Under the pieces are notes generated by a model, which ran no database searches, had not been told where the DNA came from, and was given only the letters and a program-made list of their open reading frames with translations. This document shows, in pieces, positions 1 through 14,094 of a DNA stretch of 64,000 nt (positions are counted from its first letter, which is position 1; the number at the start of each line of letters is the position of its first letter). Source of the DNA: Macrotis lagotis. Its lineage: Eukaryota > Chordata > Mammalia > Peramelemorphia > Peramelidae. Location: contig NC_133662.1 in assembly GCF_037893015.1 (NCBI RefSeq), forward strand, positions 203,294,669-203,358,668, given 5' to 3'. Both the position numbers and the translations under genes were made by a program.

Positions 1-19
1 GAAAACAACATCTTAGGAG

Positions 20-163
20 ACAGCTAATTTGTGCAGTGGATAGAGCACTGTCCCTTGAGTCAGGAGTACCTGGGTTCAAATCTGACCTCAGACACTTAAT
101 AATTTACCTGGATGTGCGGCCTTGGACAAGCTACTTTACCCCATTTGCCTTGCAAAAAAAAAA
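20..163 (+). repeat. tRNA-derived SINE (WSINE1/WALLSI-type)
   Basis: Has the SINE head 'gtgcagtggatagagcac', a pol III B-box-like 'gggttcaaatctg', the body ending 'ccatttgccttgcaaa' and an A tail. About 20 copies of this family occur in the window. The body is diverged ('gctaatttgtg' in the head), so this is not among the youngest copies. Confidence 0.85.
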
Positions 164-269
164 TACATTTCAGAAGAGGAAAGGAATGGCAGAAATGATT
201 GCATATGAACTCTCAAAGGAGTTTATGAATTGGCCTCAAATCCCAAAAGACCTCTTGGAAGAGCTAAAA

Positions 270-3047
<2,778 letters not shown>

Positions 3048-3059
3048 AATACAGTTCTC

Positions 3060-3780
3060 TTAACTCTCTGAACTGATGAGAGGAGCTGCTTCCATCAAGG
3101 CTGTTCATCTCACAATGTTGTTGTTGATGTATACATTATTCTCTTGGTTCTACTCCCTTTTCTCAGCATCAGATCCCATAAGTCATTCCATGCTTCTCTA
3201 GAATGCAACCATTTATGATTTCTTATAAACCAATAATATTCCATAGTATTCATATACCATAACTTGTTTAGCTTTTTTCCAATTGATGGGTATCCCCTCA
3301 ATTTCCAATTCTTTGGAACTACACAGAGAGCTGCTATGAATATTCTGGAACATGTAGCACTTTTCACTTTTTCATAATTTCTTTTGGGTATGGATCTAGA
3401 AATTTGAATTTCTGGGTCAAAGGGTACAAAAATTTTATTGCACTTTCGGTACAGTTCCATATTAATCCCCAGAATGGTTGGATCACTTCACAACTTCGCC
3501 AGCAATGCATCAATGTCCCAATCCTCCCACAGCCTCTCCAACATTAGTCATTTTCCCTTTTTTCTCATCTTGGCCAATCTGATAGGTGTGAGGTGATACC
3601 TCATTGTTGTTTTAATTTGCATTTCTCTAATCAATAGTGATTTGGAGCATTTTTTCATATGATTATATATAGCTTTAATTTCTTCATTTGAAAACTGTTC
3701 ATATCTTTTGACCTTCCTTAGTATTCTTAACAGACCATCATCAACCAATGCAGAAGTCACTGACCATTTCACTCATGTCT
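3060..3780 (-). mobile_element. L1 LINE fragment, antisense, ORF2 C-terminus
   Basis: A second copy of the ORF2 C-terminal region starts here. 3110-3460 on the minus strand encodes an 'IFIAALCVV' block, then 'MEYYWFIRN' and 'SREAWNDLWDLM'. 3548-3772 adds the upstream '[19 protein letters not shown]' region. It repeats what is already at 690-1200, so it is a separate insertion or a rearranged piece rather than a continuation. The left junction near 3047-3060 is abrupt. Confidence 0.75.
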
Positions 3781-3789
3781 AAGTCACTC

Positions 3790-4497
3790 AGTCCCCAACT
3801 GAAGTTCCAACTGAAAAAGAGATTTTAAATACCATTAGGTTCTTTTCAAGTGGCAAAGGACTAGTGCTGATTCTATTTCATATAAGTAATTTGCTTCTAC
3901 TTTCATCTTCTGCGATGACATTTTTGTCATCTCTTTGTGAATAATAGTTTTCTATTGTGAGTGTTCTTTCTGTTTTTTGCTTATTTTATTGTTGAGTTCT
4001 GTTCCTGGGGCATAAGGAATATAGTCCTGAGCTTTTTGTACTTGACTTGTGGTTTGATCCCTGGCTTATTGCTGTTCAAGATTTTGCGTATGCAGCCCAG
4101 GCATCACCCAGGGAGAGGTTTCTTCCCAGCAGAGTCCTGTCTGTTGTCCCAGTGTTCCTAAGGTTCATAATTTCTTGAGACATGGTAGACTCCCTGCTGG
4201 CCAGAACCTTGTTTAGCTGCCAGAACCTTGTTTGTCAACTAGTTGCTGGGACTAGCTAAAAACTTCCTGCTGTCTGTCCTGCTCTCTTGTCTAGCTGAGC
4301 TTTAATTGTTTTTATTCCCCTGAAGAGATAGACCTTCACTGAAGATCCTCCACTATGTCTACAATTGAAAACTTGTTCAGATCTTTTTTTCTGATAGGAT
4401 CTGTAGTTTTAATTTCTGTGTAGAGGCCACATTTTATGTTGGGTAAGGAAAAGTTCTGGAAGCATGCTAGTTTTCATGATATCATCTTGGTTCCATT
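3790..4497 (-). mobile_element. Inverted L1 5' UTR and ORF1 start
   Basis: The minus strand from 4497 reads as an L1 5' end ('aaccaagatgatatcatg', compare the usual 'gagccaagatggc'), and matches the 5' UTR at 54.7-55.3 kb, including 'ctatgtctacaattgaaaac'. Towards 3790 it runs into the start of ORF1. It abuts the sense ORF1 at 4498, so I read 3790-6985 as one L1 whose 5' part was inverted on insertion. Confidence 0.65.
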
Positions 4498-4617
4498 AAA
4501 AAGTATATGAAAGTGCAAATAAGAGAGAAAGAAGAAAAGTAGAGAAATAAATGGAAACCATGCAGGAGAATTATGAAAAATTGAGGGAAGAAAGCAATAC
4601 TGTTAAAAGTAATATTG

Positions 4618-4769
4618 GTATGGCTAGGTGGTGCAGTGGATAGAGTACCAACCCAGGAGTCAGGAGTAGCTGAGTTCAAATCCAGCCTCAGACATTTAAT
4701 ATTTACCTAGTTGTGTGGCCTTGGGCAAGTCACTTAACCCCATTTGCCTTGCAAAAAAAGCATGGAAAA
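4618..4769 (+). repeat. tRNA-derived SINE with target duplication
   Basis: Complete head-to-tail SINE. It is flanked by 'aaaagtaatattg' at 4605-4617 and again at 4770-4782, a perfect 13-bp target duplication within L1 ORF1. It therefore post-dates that L1. Confidence 0.9.
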
Positions 4770-6105
4770 AAAAGTAATATTGACCAAATGGAATATTAAA
4801 TCAACACTTTTAAATTTAAAAATTCTTTTTCTGGAAAGGGGATGTAGCATATCAAAAAATAAAATTTATCTACTGGTAAAGGAAAATAATTCATCCAATA
4901 GAAAATTAACCAACTGGAAATAGAAATGCATAAGGTAACTGAAGAAAATAGTCTTAGTCTGAGAACTGAACAAATGGAAACTAATGACTCTACGAGACAC
5001 CCAAAATTCCATCAAATGAAATCAAAAGGCTAAAAATATTGAAGAAAATGTACACTAAGTTTAGGAAAAATGATCCACCTGGAAAATAGACCCAGGAGGG
5101 ATATTTTGCAAATTATTGGTCTTCCTGGAAGCCATGATCAGAAAAGGAGCCAGAAAATACCATTCAGGAGAGTACGGGAAAAGCGCAAATATCCTACAAA
5201 AAGAAGTCAATGTAGTCCTTGAAAGAATACCCCAGTAAAGATATCCCTGAATAAAAAAAAATCAAGGAATATTCTAGCCAAATTTCAGAATTCTCAGATA
5301 AAGGAGCAAATATTGCAACCTTCCAAAAAGAAGCAATTCAAATACAAGAGAGCCAAGGACAAGAATACACAAGACCTCCAACTTCAATATTAAAGAATCA
5401 GAGGGTCTGGAATATCTTATTCTATAAGGCAAAGGACCTTGTATTACAACCAAGTAGTAACATTCCTGCAAAATTCAACCTATTCTTCAGGAGAAAAATT
5501 GGACTTACAATGGAATGGAAAACTTTAAATTTACTTGATAAAAGACCAGAACTGAAAACAAAATTTGGTCTTCAAATATAAGACTCAAGACTTGTATAAA
5601 AAGGTGAATGAAAAAGAGAAATACTGTTAGTCAATAAGACTAAGGAAAGAAGATATTAGTCAATAAGACTAATGGGAAGGCAATATCTGTAACACTTGGA
5701 AATTGTATTTCTCTAAGAAAATTTGAGAGGAAAATAATTAGACAATTTGTGCATAAATACAATATAATGTGATGATTTTCGTAAGTTCATGAGATCTGTA
5801 TTTCTGTTGAGAAAAATGGGAAAACTCAGAGAGAGGATATGGATATAAATTGATGATGATGTGTTGATATTTATTCCTCTTGAGAAATGTACTTCTTTCA
5901 GAAATTTGGAAGGAGTATCTGTGACAGATCATTTGTGGGTACAAAACAAATACAAAACAATTAAGACTTGAAAAAAGAATTATGCTGGGAAAAAAAAGTG
6001 GAGGCTTACAGAATAATTAGCACCAAGACATCTTATAGTAGAGTAAGTATAGAGAGTATAAATCCTGAGTAAATCTTACTATCAAGCTATTAGGCTCAAA
6101 GAATG

Positions 6106-6110
<5 letters not shown>

Positions 6111-6157
<47 letters not shown>
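6111..6157. repeat. (TA)n microsatellite
   Basis: Pure TA run of about 23 units in the spacer of the sense L1. Confidence 0.95.
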
Positions 6158-6159
<2 letters not shown>

Positions 6160-6378
6160 CCAATTGGGTTTAGAACTGTTTTCTATCCAATAGGGACCAA
6201 TAGGGAAGGAGGAGTAAATAGGGAAAAGGAGAATGTGAGGCAAGTCGCATAGGTGTAAAATATTGGTGAGAAGGCATAAGGATTAAGAAAAAAGAAAAGT
6301 ACAACTGGGGAAAGATAAGATGGAGATAATGAAAAATATTTTGCAAACATAAAACCAAGGTAATCAAGACAAGATAGA

Positions 6379-6510
6379 ATAAACTATGGATAGAGAATCA
6401 GCCTTGAAGTCAAGAGGACCTGATTTAAATCTGCTCTCAGACACTTGATACAAGCTGTGTGACTTTGGACAAGTCACTTAATCTCATAGCACTTGCCCCT
6501 AAAATAAAGT
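6379..6510 (+). repeat. Old tRNA-derived SINE
   Basis: Diverged tRNA-type SINE: 'tatggatagagaatc', a weak B box, then 'agctgtgtgactttggacaagtc'. The body differs from the common family (no 'ttaataattacctag'), closer to older MIR/SINE1 types. Confidence 0.65.
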
Positions 6511-6985
6511 AAATTAATTACATACACACTACTGAGTCAAATCTATAAGAACACAAGTCATTTCCCAGTAGATAAATGGTCATAGGGTAGGAAAAAGCAA
6601 TTTTCAGATGAGGAAACTAAAACTATCAATAGTCATATGAAAAAAAAATTCTGAATTATTAGTGAGCAGAGAAATGCAAATTAAAAAAACTCTGAGGTAC
6701 CATGTCATACAATATCAGATTATCCAAAATGAGAAAAAAGGAAAATGATCGATGTTAAAGAGAGTGTGGGAAAACTCGGACATTAATGTCCTGTTGGTAG
6801 TGTTTTGAATTGAATCAAATATTTTGGAAAGCAATTTGGAGCTATGACCAAAGAGCAATAATAATGAATATATCCTTTGATTCAGCAATAACAATATGAT
6901 GTCTCTATTCCAAAGAGATCCTGAAAAAAGATCCATGGCCAAATTTTGTGTAGATGTTTTGTGCCACTATGTCTATTATATATAA

Positions 6986-7990
6986 CTTGGAAAGATTCAT
7001 TTCATCTCCTTCTCTTCTTGTTTATTTTGTGGTTAGATTTATCTAATTCTGAGAATGGGTGAGGTCTGATACTAGTACAGTTTTATTGTTTATTTCTTCC
7101 TGTATCTCACTTAATTTCTCTAACAATTTGGATAGCTCACCACTTGGTACATGTGTAATGTGTCTTTGCGCAAGATGAAGTTTCCTTCATTGCTTTTTCT
7201 TTGATTGAGGTCAAGATTGTTACCTCTAATTTTTTGTTACTTCAATTGAAATATAAGATTTTCTGCTTCAAATTTTTAACTTATGCCTGTGTGCATCTCT
7301 CTGTTTCAAATGTATTTCTTGTAAACAACATATTTTTGGATTCTGCTTTTTAATCTGTTCTGCTATCTTCTGTTTTGTGGGAGAGTTCATGATATTCACA
7401 TTCACAGTTAACACTGTATTTCTCTCTATCCTACTTTTGCTCTTTCATATATTTTGTTCTCCTATCACTCTCTCTGTCCTCACTGGGATTTTGGTTTTTG
7501 ACCACCACCTTCCTTAATATGACCTTGCTTCTATCAATCTCCCCATTTCCCCCTTTCCCTTCCTATGTTTGCCTTCCTTTCTATTAAATTCTTCTTCTCC
7601 GGGGCGGCTAGGTGGCATAGTGGATAAAGCACAGGCCCTGGAGTCAGGAGTACCTGGCTTCAAATCCGGTCTCAGACACTTAATAATTACCTAGCTGTGT
7701 GGCCTTGGACAAGCCACTTAACCCTGTTTGCCTTGCAAAAACTAAAAAAAAAAATTCTTCCTCCCCTTTCTTTTACATCCCCCCCACTTCACTATAGGGA
7801 AAGAGAACTTTTGAAACCTAATTGGGAGCATATGTTATTCCCTCTTTCAGCCCAATTTGCTGAGGGTAAGATTGAAACAATGATCACAACCTACCTTTTT
7901 TACCTCGATTTTAATAGATTGTTTCTGTCTCTTCATTAATATGATTTACCCTCTTCTGCCTCCATCTTCTTCTTCTAGTATAGTCCATTT
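6986..7990 (-). mobile_element. L1 LINE fragment, antisense, ORF2 start and spacer
   Basis: Parallels 12.0-13.2 kb and 30.1-31.1 kb: minus-strand endonuclease-domain coding sequence (near 7020 'atttatctaattctgagaatggg', 7310-7370 'gtatttcttgtaaacaacat'), then C/T-rich spacer to about 7990. No ORF1 follows, so the piece is cut at both ends. A SINE sits at 7601. Confidence 0.7.
7601..7753 (+). repeat. tRNA-derived SINE
   Basis: Nearly consensus head 'ggggcggctaggtggcatag' and tail 'gccttgcaaaaact' with A run. Flanks 'aaattcttcttctcc' and 'aaattcttcctcccc' look like a target duplication with two differences. Confidence 0.9.
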
Positions 7991-9935
7991 CTTCATTTTT
8001 ATTAATTTTTATTAAATGAAAGATTTTATTTATTTTGAGTTTTATAATTTGTCCCCTGATCTTACTTTCCTCTGCCCCCCCCAAGAGAATATAGTCTGTT
8101 AGTCTTTACATTGTTTCCATGGTTTACACTGATCTAAGTTGAATGTGATGAAAGAGAAATCATATCCTCAAGGAAGAAAAATAGAGTATAAAAGAGAAAA
8201 ATTACATAAGAGTTTTTTTTTAAAAAATAAAGGTAATAGGCTTTGATCTTTGTTCAAACTTCACAATTCTTTCTCTTTATACAGATGGTACTCTGAATCA
8301 CAGATAGTGCAAAATTATGACTGATTGTTGTATTGATGGCATGAACAAGTACACTAAGCTTGATTATCACCCCTATATTGCTGTTAGGGTGTAAAATGTT
8401 CTGGTTCTGCCCATCTCTCTCAGCAACAGTTTATGCAAATCCTTCCAGGCTTCCCTGAATTACTATCCCTCTAGATTTCTAATAGAATAATAGTGTTCCA
8501 TGACATACATATACTACAATTTGTCAAGCCACTACCCAACTGAAGAACATTCACTTAGTTTCCAATTATTTGCCACCACAAACAGAGCTGCTATGAATAT
8601 TTTTGTACAATAGCTGTGTTTACCCTTTTCATCATCTCTCTTTAACATATAGACCCAATAGTGGTGTTGCTGGATCAAATGGTATATGCACATTTTTGTT
8701 GCCCTTTGGACATAATTCCAAGTTGTTCTCCAGAAAGGTTGGGTGAGTTCACAGCTACACCAACAATGTATTAGTGTCCCAGATCTCCCATGTCCCTTCC
8801 AACATTGATCATTGTCCTATCTGGTCATATTGGACAGGCTGAAACGTGTGAGGTGGTAAGTCAGAGATGCTTTAGTTTGTATTTCTCTAATAAGTAGTGA
8901 TTTAGAGCAATTTTTCATATGACTATGGATAGCTTGGATTTCCTCATCTGTAAATTGCCTTTGCATATCCTTTGACACTTTGTCAATTGGGGAATAGCTT
9001 GTTTCTTTGAAAATTTGACTTGGTTCTCTGTATATGTAAGAGATAAGTCCTTTGTCAGAAATACTAGTTGTAAAAATTGTTTCCCAGTTTGATACATTTC
9101 TTTTGATCTTGGTTACAGTGGTTTTATCTGTGAAAAAGCTTTTTACTTTAATGAAATCAAAATTGTGTAATTTATTTTTAATGATTCTCTCCATCTCTTC
9201 CCTTGTCATAAACTGTTTCCCTTTCCATAGATCTGACAGGTAAACTATTCCTTGATCTCCTAGTTTGCTTATAATAATATTGTTTATGTCTAATTCCTGT
9301 ATCAATTTTGCTCTTATTATGTATACAGTGTGAGATGTTAGTATAATCCAAGATTTTTTCCATACTAACTTCCAATTTCCCCAACAGTTTTTATCAAAGA
9401 GAGAGTTTTTATCCCATTAGCTGGCTCTTTGGATTTATCAAACAGCAGATTTCCATAGTTATTTCCTGCTCTTGCACCTAGTCCATCCCATTGATCAACC
9501 ACTCTGTTTCTTAGCCAATACCAGATAGTTTTGATGATGGATGCTTCATAGTATAATTTTAAGTCTGGTAAGGCTAAGCCAACTTCTTTTGCACTTTTTC
9601 TTTTTCATTGAATACCTGGAAATTCTTGAATTTTACTTCTCCATATGAAGTTACTTACAATTTGTTCAAACACATTAATTTTTTTTGAAATATCGATTGG
9701 GAGGCCACTAAACAGTTTAGTTTTGGTAGAATTGTCATTTTTATTATATTCCCTTGACCTAACCATGAGGAGTTGTTATTTATCCAGTTAGTTAAATCTT
9801 ATTTTATTTCTGAGAGAAGTGTTTTGTAACTGTTTTCAAAAAATTTTTGCGTCTCCAGGTATTTAATATTGTCTGAGCTAGATTTGAATGGGATTTATCT
9901 TTCCAGCTCTTTCTGCTGCATCTTGAGAGTCATAC

Positions 9936-10068
9936 ATATCTACATCTATATCTATATCTATATCTATATCTATATCTATATCTATATCTATATCTATATC
10001 TATATCTATATCTACATCTATATCTATATCTATATCTATATCTATATCTATATCTATATCTATCTATC

Positions 10069-10101
<33 letters not shown>
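9936..10101. repeat. Compound (TATATC)n-(GATA)n microsatellite
   Basis: About 20 units of a hexamer TATATC, shifting to TATC and then switching strand sense to GATA at 10070. The switch makes a short palindrome centred on 'ctag' (10061-10080). It lies in the L1 RT region and accounts for the long Ile-Tyr repeat frame here, which is not a gene. Confidence 0.95.
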
Positions 10102-10103
<2 letters not shown>

Positions 10104-10104
<1 letters not shown>

Positions 10105-10167
10105 CCTAACCCAACCCTAACCCTGACCCTAACCCTAACCCTAACCCTAAACCTAACCCTAGCCCTA
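10104..10167. repeat. Interstitial telomeric repeat (CCCTAA)n
   Basis: About ten hexamers of CCCTAA type, several perfect and others one base off (ccctga, ccctaaa, ccctag). This is the vertebrate telomere repeat with TTAGGG on the minus strand. It follows the GATA array directly and sits within L1 ORF2, where other L1 copies have ordinary coding sequence. Confidence 0.93.
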
Positions 10168-10528
10168 TATATGTTGAGGAATTATGAAGGTTTATTTTAT
10201 ATCCTGAGACACTGCTAAAGTTGCTAAATATTTCTAATAGATTTTTAGATGATTTTTTGGTATATATTTCTGGGTATACCATCATGTCATCTACAAAGAG
10301 TGAGGGTTTTGTCTCTTTTCCAATTCTAATTCCTTCAATTTCTTTTTCATCTCTCATTGCGGAAGTTAAAATTTCTAATACAATATTAAATAGTAGTAAT
10401 TATAACAGACATCCTTTTTTGCCCTTTATCTTATTGCGAATGCCTCTAGCCTATCCCCATTGCAGAAAATGCTTCTTGAAGGTTTCAGAAAGATACTGCT
10501 TATAATTCTAAGGAACAATCCATTTATT

Positions 10529-10531
<3 letters not shown>

Positions 10532-10569
<38 letters not shown>
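10532..10569. repeat. (TC)n microsatellite
   Basis: Pure TC run in the antisense L1 RT region. Confidence 0.95.
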
Positions 10570-10572
<3 letters not shown>

Positions 10573-11607
10573 TTTTTAGTAGGAATGAGTGCTGTATTTT
10601 TCAAAAGCTTGTTCAGCATCTATTGATAGAATCATATGATTTTTGATGTGCTTGTTAGTGATATAATTAATTAGTCCAAGTTTTTCCCAATATTGAACCA
10701 ACCCTGAATTCCTGGGATAAATCTTACTTGGTCATCATGTATTTTCCTCGTGATAACTTGTTGTAATGTTTTGCTAAGATTTTAGTTAAGATTTTGGCAT
10801 CTATGTTCATAAGGGAGATGGGTCTATAATTTTCTTTCTTGGTTTTAACTATTCTTGGTCTAGGTATCAGCAACACACTGGTGTCATAGAAAGATTTAAG
10901 GAGAATTCTGTCTTCACTTATTTTTGCAAAGATTTTATATAGAATTTGAACCAGTTGTTCCTTAATTGTTTGGTAGAATTCACTTGTGAATACATCTGAC
11001 CATGGAGATTTTTTCCTAAGGAAGTCCAACAGTGGCTTGTTGAATTCCTTTCCTGAGATAGGCTTGTTGAATTCTTTTCCTGAGATAGGCTTGTTTTGGT
11101 ATTTAATTTCCTCTACATTTAATATGGGCAAGCTATATTTTTATAAATATTAATCCATTTCACTTAGCTTGCCAAATTTATTGGCATAGACTTTGGCAAA
11201 TTAATTCCAAATTATTACTTTAATATCCTTCTCATAGGTGGAGAGTTCACCTTTTTCATTTATAACACTAGCACTTTTGTTTTTTCCTTTCTTTTTTTTA
11301 AACAAATTGACCAGAGGTTTATCAATTTTGTTGTTTTTTTTTCATAAAACCACCTCTTGGTTTTATTTATTAGATAGATGGTTTTCTTGCTTTGATTCTA
11401 TTAATTTCTCCTTTCATTTTTAGAATTTCTTATTTGGTATTTAATAGGTAGTTTTTAATTTGTTCTCTAATTTTTTATTTGCATATTTATTTCATTGATT
11501 TCATCTTTATCTAATTTATTCATTTAAGCAGTTAAGATAATAATATATACCTAGACAGCCACATTAAGTAAATTCCATAGGTTTTGGTATGTTGTTTCAT
11601 TATTGTC

Positions 11608-11983
11608 TGTTGGGGGGTCGGCCCTGACCGCCTGAGTGGATAGGACCTCCCCGAGAGTGAGGTCAGGCCAATCCAAAGAAGACACGGCTCCTTAAGGGGA
11701 ACAGTGGCTTCGCCTGGTTGGCCTGTGTCGCTTGCTCCAATCGGGTGGTAGGTTCCGCCCTCGGGGCGGATCGGGGTGGCAGCCCAGAACTAACTCCCTA
11801 TATTAGCCATCACCCTGAGCTATTCGGGGGATCCCTCTGCACCTAATAAAACATATGCTTCCTGAAGACATGTCTGCCTGAGTCCCTCCTCGCTGATCCC
11901 CGGGGGAGGGAAAAACCAGGGATGCCTGAAGCAGTGCCCACTGAGGAGCTCACTCGGGGGTCCGGGGAAGAAGACCCCGGACA
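11608..11983. mobile_element. Solo LTR of an endogenous retrovirus
   Basis: A GC-rich 376-bp block, unlike the AT-rich L1 around it. It starts 'tgttgggg', ends 'ccccggaca' (TG...CA), and is flanked by identical 'attgtc' at 11602-11607 and 11984-11989. It has a possible TATA-like 'cctatatta' near 11798 and a polyadenylation signal 'aataaa' near 11845, which suggest plus-strand transcription. No internal retroviral sequence adjoins it, so it is the usual product of LTR-LTR recombination. A 6-bp duplication is common in betaretrovirus-like (class II) elements, but I cannot fix the family. The perfect duplication suggests it is younger than the ERV at 13.5 kb. Confidence 0.85.
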
Positions 11984-12617
11984 ATTGTCATTATCTAGGA
12001 TGAAATAATTCCTTCTATAATTTGTTGTTTTATCCACTCATTCTTTAAAATGTGGTTATTTAGTTTCCAATTAGTTTGGGGTCTATATCTCTCTGCCCCA
12101 ATAATATATATGATTCACTATTTCTGATTTTCTGCAATTGTTCAATAGGATTTTATGCCCTGGTACATGGTCAATTTTTGTATAAGTGCCATGTATTCCA
12201 GGACAAAGTATATTCCTTTCTATCCCCATTCAATTTCTTCCATAGGTATATAATATCTTGGCTTTCTAACAATCTATTCATTTCCTTAACTTCATTCTTG
12301 TTTATTTTATGATTAGATTTATCTAAATCTAAGAGTGGGAGGTTGAGGTCTCCCATTAGAAATATTTTGCTGTATGTGTTTTCTTGTAGCTTCTTCAATT
12401 TTTCCTGTAAGAATTTGGATGCTATACCATTTGGTGCAAACATATTTAATACTACATTACCTTTATTTTCTATGGTACCCTTTAGGAGGTTATAGTTTCC
12501 TTCCTTTTCCCTTTAAACTCTATCTATTTTTAACAGCTGTTCTGTCTGAGATAAGTATTCTTACCCCTGCTTTTTTTCACTTCAGTTGAAGCAAAATATA
12601 TTTTGGTCCAACCTTTT

Positions 12618-12623
<6 letters not shown>

Positions 12624-12687
<64 letters not shown>

Positions 12688-12688
12688 G

Positions 12689-12726
<38 letters not shown>

Positions 12727-12736
12727 TATATGTATG

Positions 12737-12767
<31 letters not shown>

Positions 12768-12793
12768 ATATATATACATACATACATACATAT
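12624..12793. repeat. (TC)n-(TA)n compound microsatellite
   Basis: A TC run (12624-12687), then TA with TATG/CATA interruptions, in the endonuclease region of the antisense L1. Confidence 0.95.
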
Positions 12794-13454
12794 CTGCTCT
12801 TCAAATGATTTTCTTGTAAGCAGCATATTGTGGGATTCTGGTTTTTAATCCACTCTACTATTCCCTTGTGTTTTAAGAGAGATTTCATCCCATTCATATT
12901 CAAAGTTATAATTGCTAATTTTTATTGCCCTCGTGCTATCTTCCCTCTTTGTATTTTTCCCCTTTTTTCCCTTTATATTCTCCACTATTTTGTTTCTGAA
13001 TACTGCCCCCTTCAGTGTCTTTGCCCTCCTATATCAACCCTTCCCCTTTCTTTCCTCTTTCCTTTGTCCACTTCTTCCTTCCCTCCCTTCTGTTAGCTCC
13101 CCTTTATCACCCCCTCCCCCTTTACTCCTCCACTTTCCCCCTTTTAATACTTGAAAGATATTAACTTAACTGAGTGTTGTGTAAGTTAACTTTAAGCCAA
13201 GTCTGATGAGAGGAAGATCCAAGTGGTTCTCAGCTCCTCCCTTCTTCCTCTCTATTACAACACAATAAGATTTTTCCCATTCAATCTCCTCCATCCTCCG
13301 GTATCCTTAATGTCCTCCTTTTTAAGGAGATATTGTTTTTATATAATTCTGTCAGGGTCACAGAAAAGTTATGATTGTGCATCATTTCTAAGTATATTCT
13401 TTCTAATAGATTTACAATTCTCAAGACTTATGAGAATCTTTCTCCCAAGTGGGG

Positions 13455-14089
13455 TGTATAATAAAATGAAATTCTTATATGAGTAATTTCTGTCAAGCCT
13501 GTATGAAAACATGCCCCCCCCCCGAACTTGTCCTATGTGATTTGGCTGCATTCTTAGAGTCCTAGGAATTAGCCATTCCTTGGAACATAAACAGTACTGA
13601 AAAGAACTGGCTATTCTCACAGTGCTGACCTTAATTATGTTGTGCCTTGTGGCCCCATATCACATCTTCCTAACATCATAACACTTACTGACTTCCTTCA
13701 TTCATAAGACCTCTGGAATCCTTTCCAATTGAGTTTAGCAACAAGCCTTCTTTGTTCTCCCCTAATAAATATCCTAAAACTCCAATCATTCAGAAGAAGA
13801 AGAAGAAGAAAAGAAGAAGAAAAAGAAGAAGAAGACGACGAAGAAGGAGAAGAAAGAAGAAAAAAGGGACTCTCACCCATGGAAAAGATTTTCTGCTGGG
13901 GTGCTTTCCCATTGGGGCCTCAAAGACTGCTTTTGAATCAGAATTCTCCAGCCAAGGCGATTGAGTTGGTGCTCCCCTGAACTGGTCATGTTTTCTTTAT
14001 CTTTCTCTTCTACTTTTGTTATAGTATTTCAACTGCAGGAGAGTGTCATTTACAGGAATGAATCCGAACCTCATTAAAATCACAATACA
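13455..14089 (+). repeat. ERV-L-like 5' LTR
   Basis: Aligns along its length with 23682-24445; shared blocks include 'gtcctatgtgattt', 'ccattccttggaacataa' and the terminal 'cacaatacat'. It carries a GAA-rich microsatellite at 13794-13863 at the same place as in the 3' LTR. Confidence 0.85.
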
Positions 14090-14094
14090 TTAAT

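Larger units (their letters stand above)
4498..6985 (+). mobile_element. L1 LINE, sense, ORF1 plus ORF2 C-terminal remnant
   Basis: 4500-5580 matches L1 ORF1 (coiled-coil part, then an RRM-like stretch 'ILQIIGLPGSHDQK' and the C-terminal 'aaaagaccagaactgaa' segment found in other copies here). 5590-6370 is inter-ORF spacer-like and holds a (TA)n tract. 6540-6985 matches the ORF2 C-terminal region ('SREMQIKKTLRYHV'). The endonuclease and RT are missing, and both ORFs carry many stops. Interrupted by SINEs at 4618 and 6379. Confidence 0.7.
8013..13454 (-). mobile_element. L1 LINE, antisense: 3' UTR, ORF2, inter-ORF spacer (first part)
   Basis: The longest L1 of the window; its other part lies at 24446-25250, across an ERV insertion. 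Minus-strand order: spacer 12.6-13.45 kb; endonuclease 12.0-12.6 kb (12171-12443 encodes 'FLMGDLNLPLLDLDKS'); RT 9.4-11.2 kb with an 'LFVDDMMVY' catalytic box at about 10.28 kb, upstream block '[19 protein letters not shown]' at 10.75 kb; ORF2 C-terminus 8.3-9.3 kb; 3' UTR from about 8.0 kb with a T run. L1 ORF2 supplies endonuclease and reverse transcriptase for target-primed reverse transcription. The frame is broken in many places, and microsatellites, a telomeric tract and a solo LTR interrupt it, so it is inactive. Confidence 0.85.

Noticed and set aside
7601-7680. tRNA gene, suggested by the tRNA-like SINE head
   Set aside because: The same head begins many copies and is followed by a SINE body and A tail; no cloverleaf with anticodon stem is kept.
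9869-10075. Frame with a long Ile-Tyr repeat
   Set aside because: Translation of the TATATC microsatellite; no start context or domain.
9936-10167. CRISPR-like regular repeats
   Set aside because: Short tandem repeats without unique spacers, in a vertebrate-type genome.
12530-12903. Overlapping frames on both strands rich in Arg-Glu, Ser-Leu and Ile-Tyr
   Set aside because: All come from the TC/TA microsatellite within an L1.
13698-13980. Arg/Lys/Glu-rich frames
   Set aside because: Translations of the GAA tract in the ERV 5' LTR.
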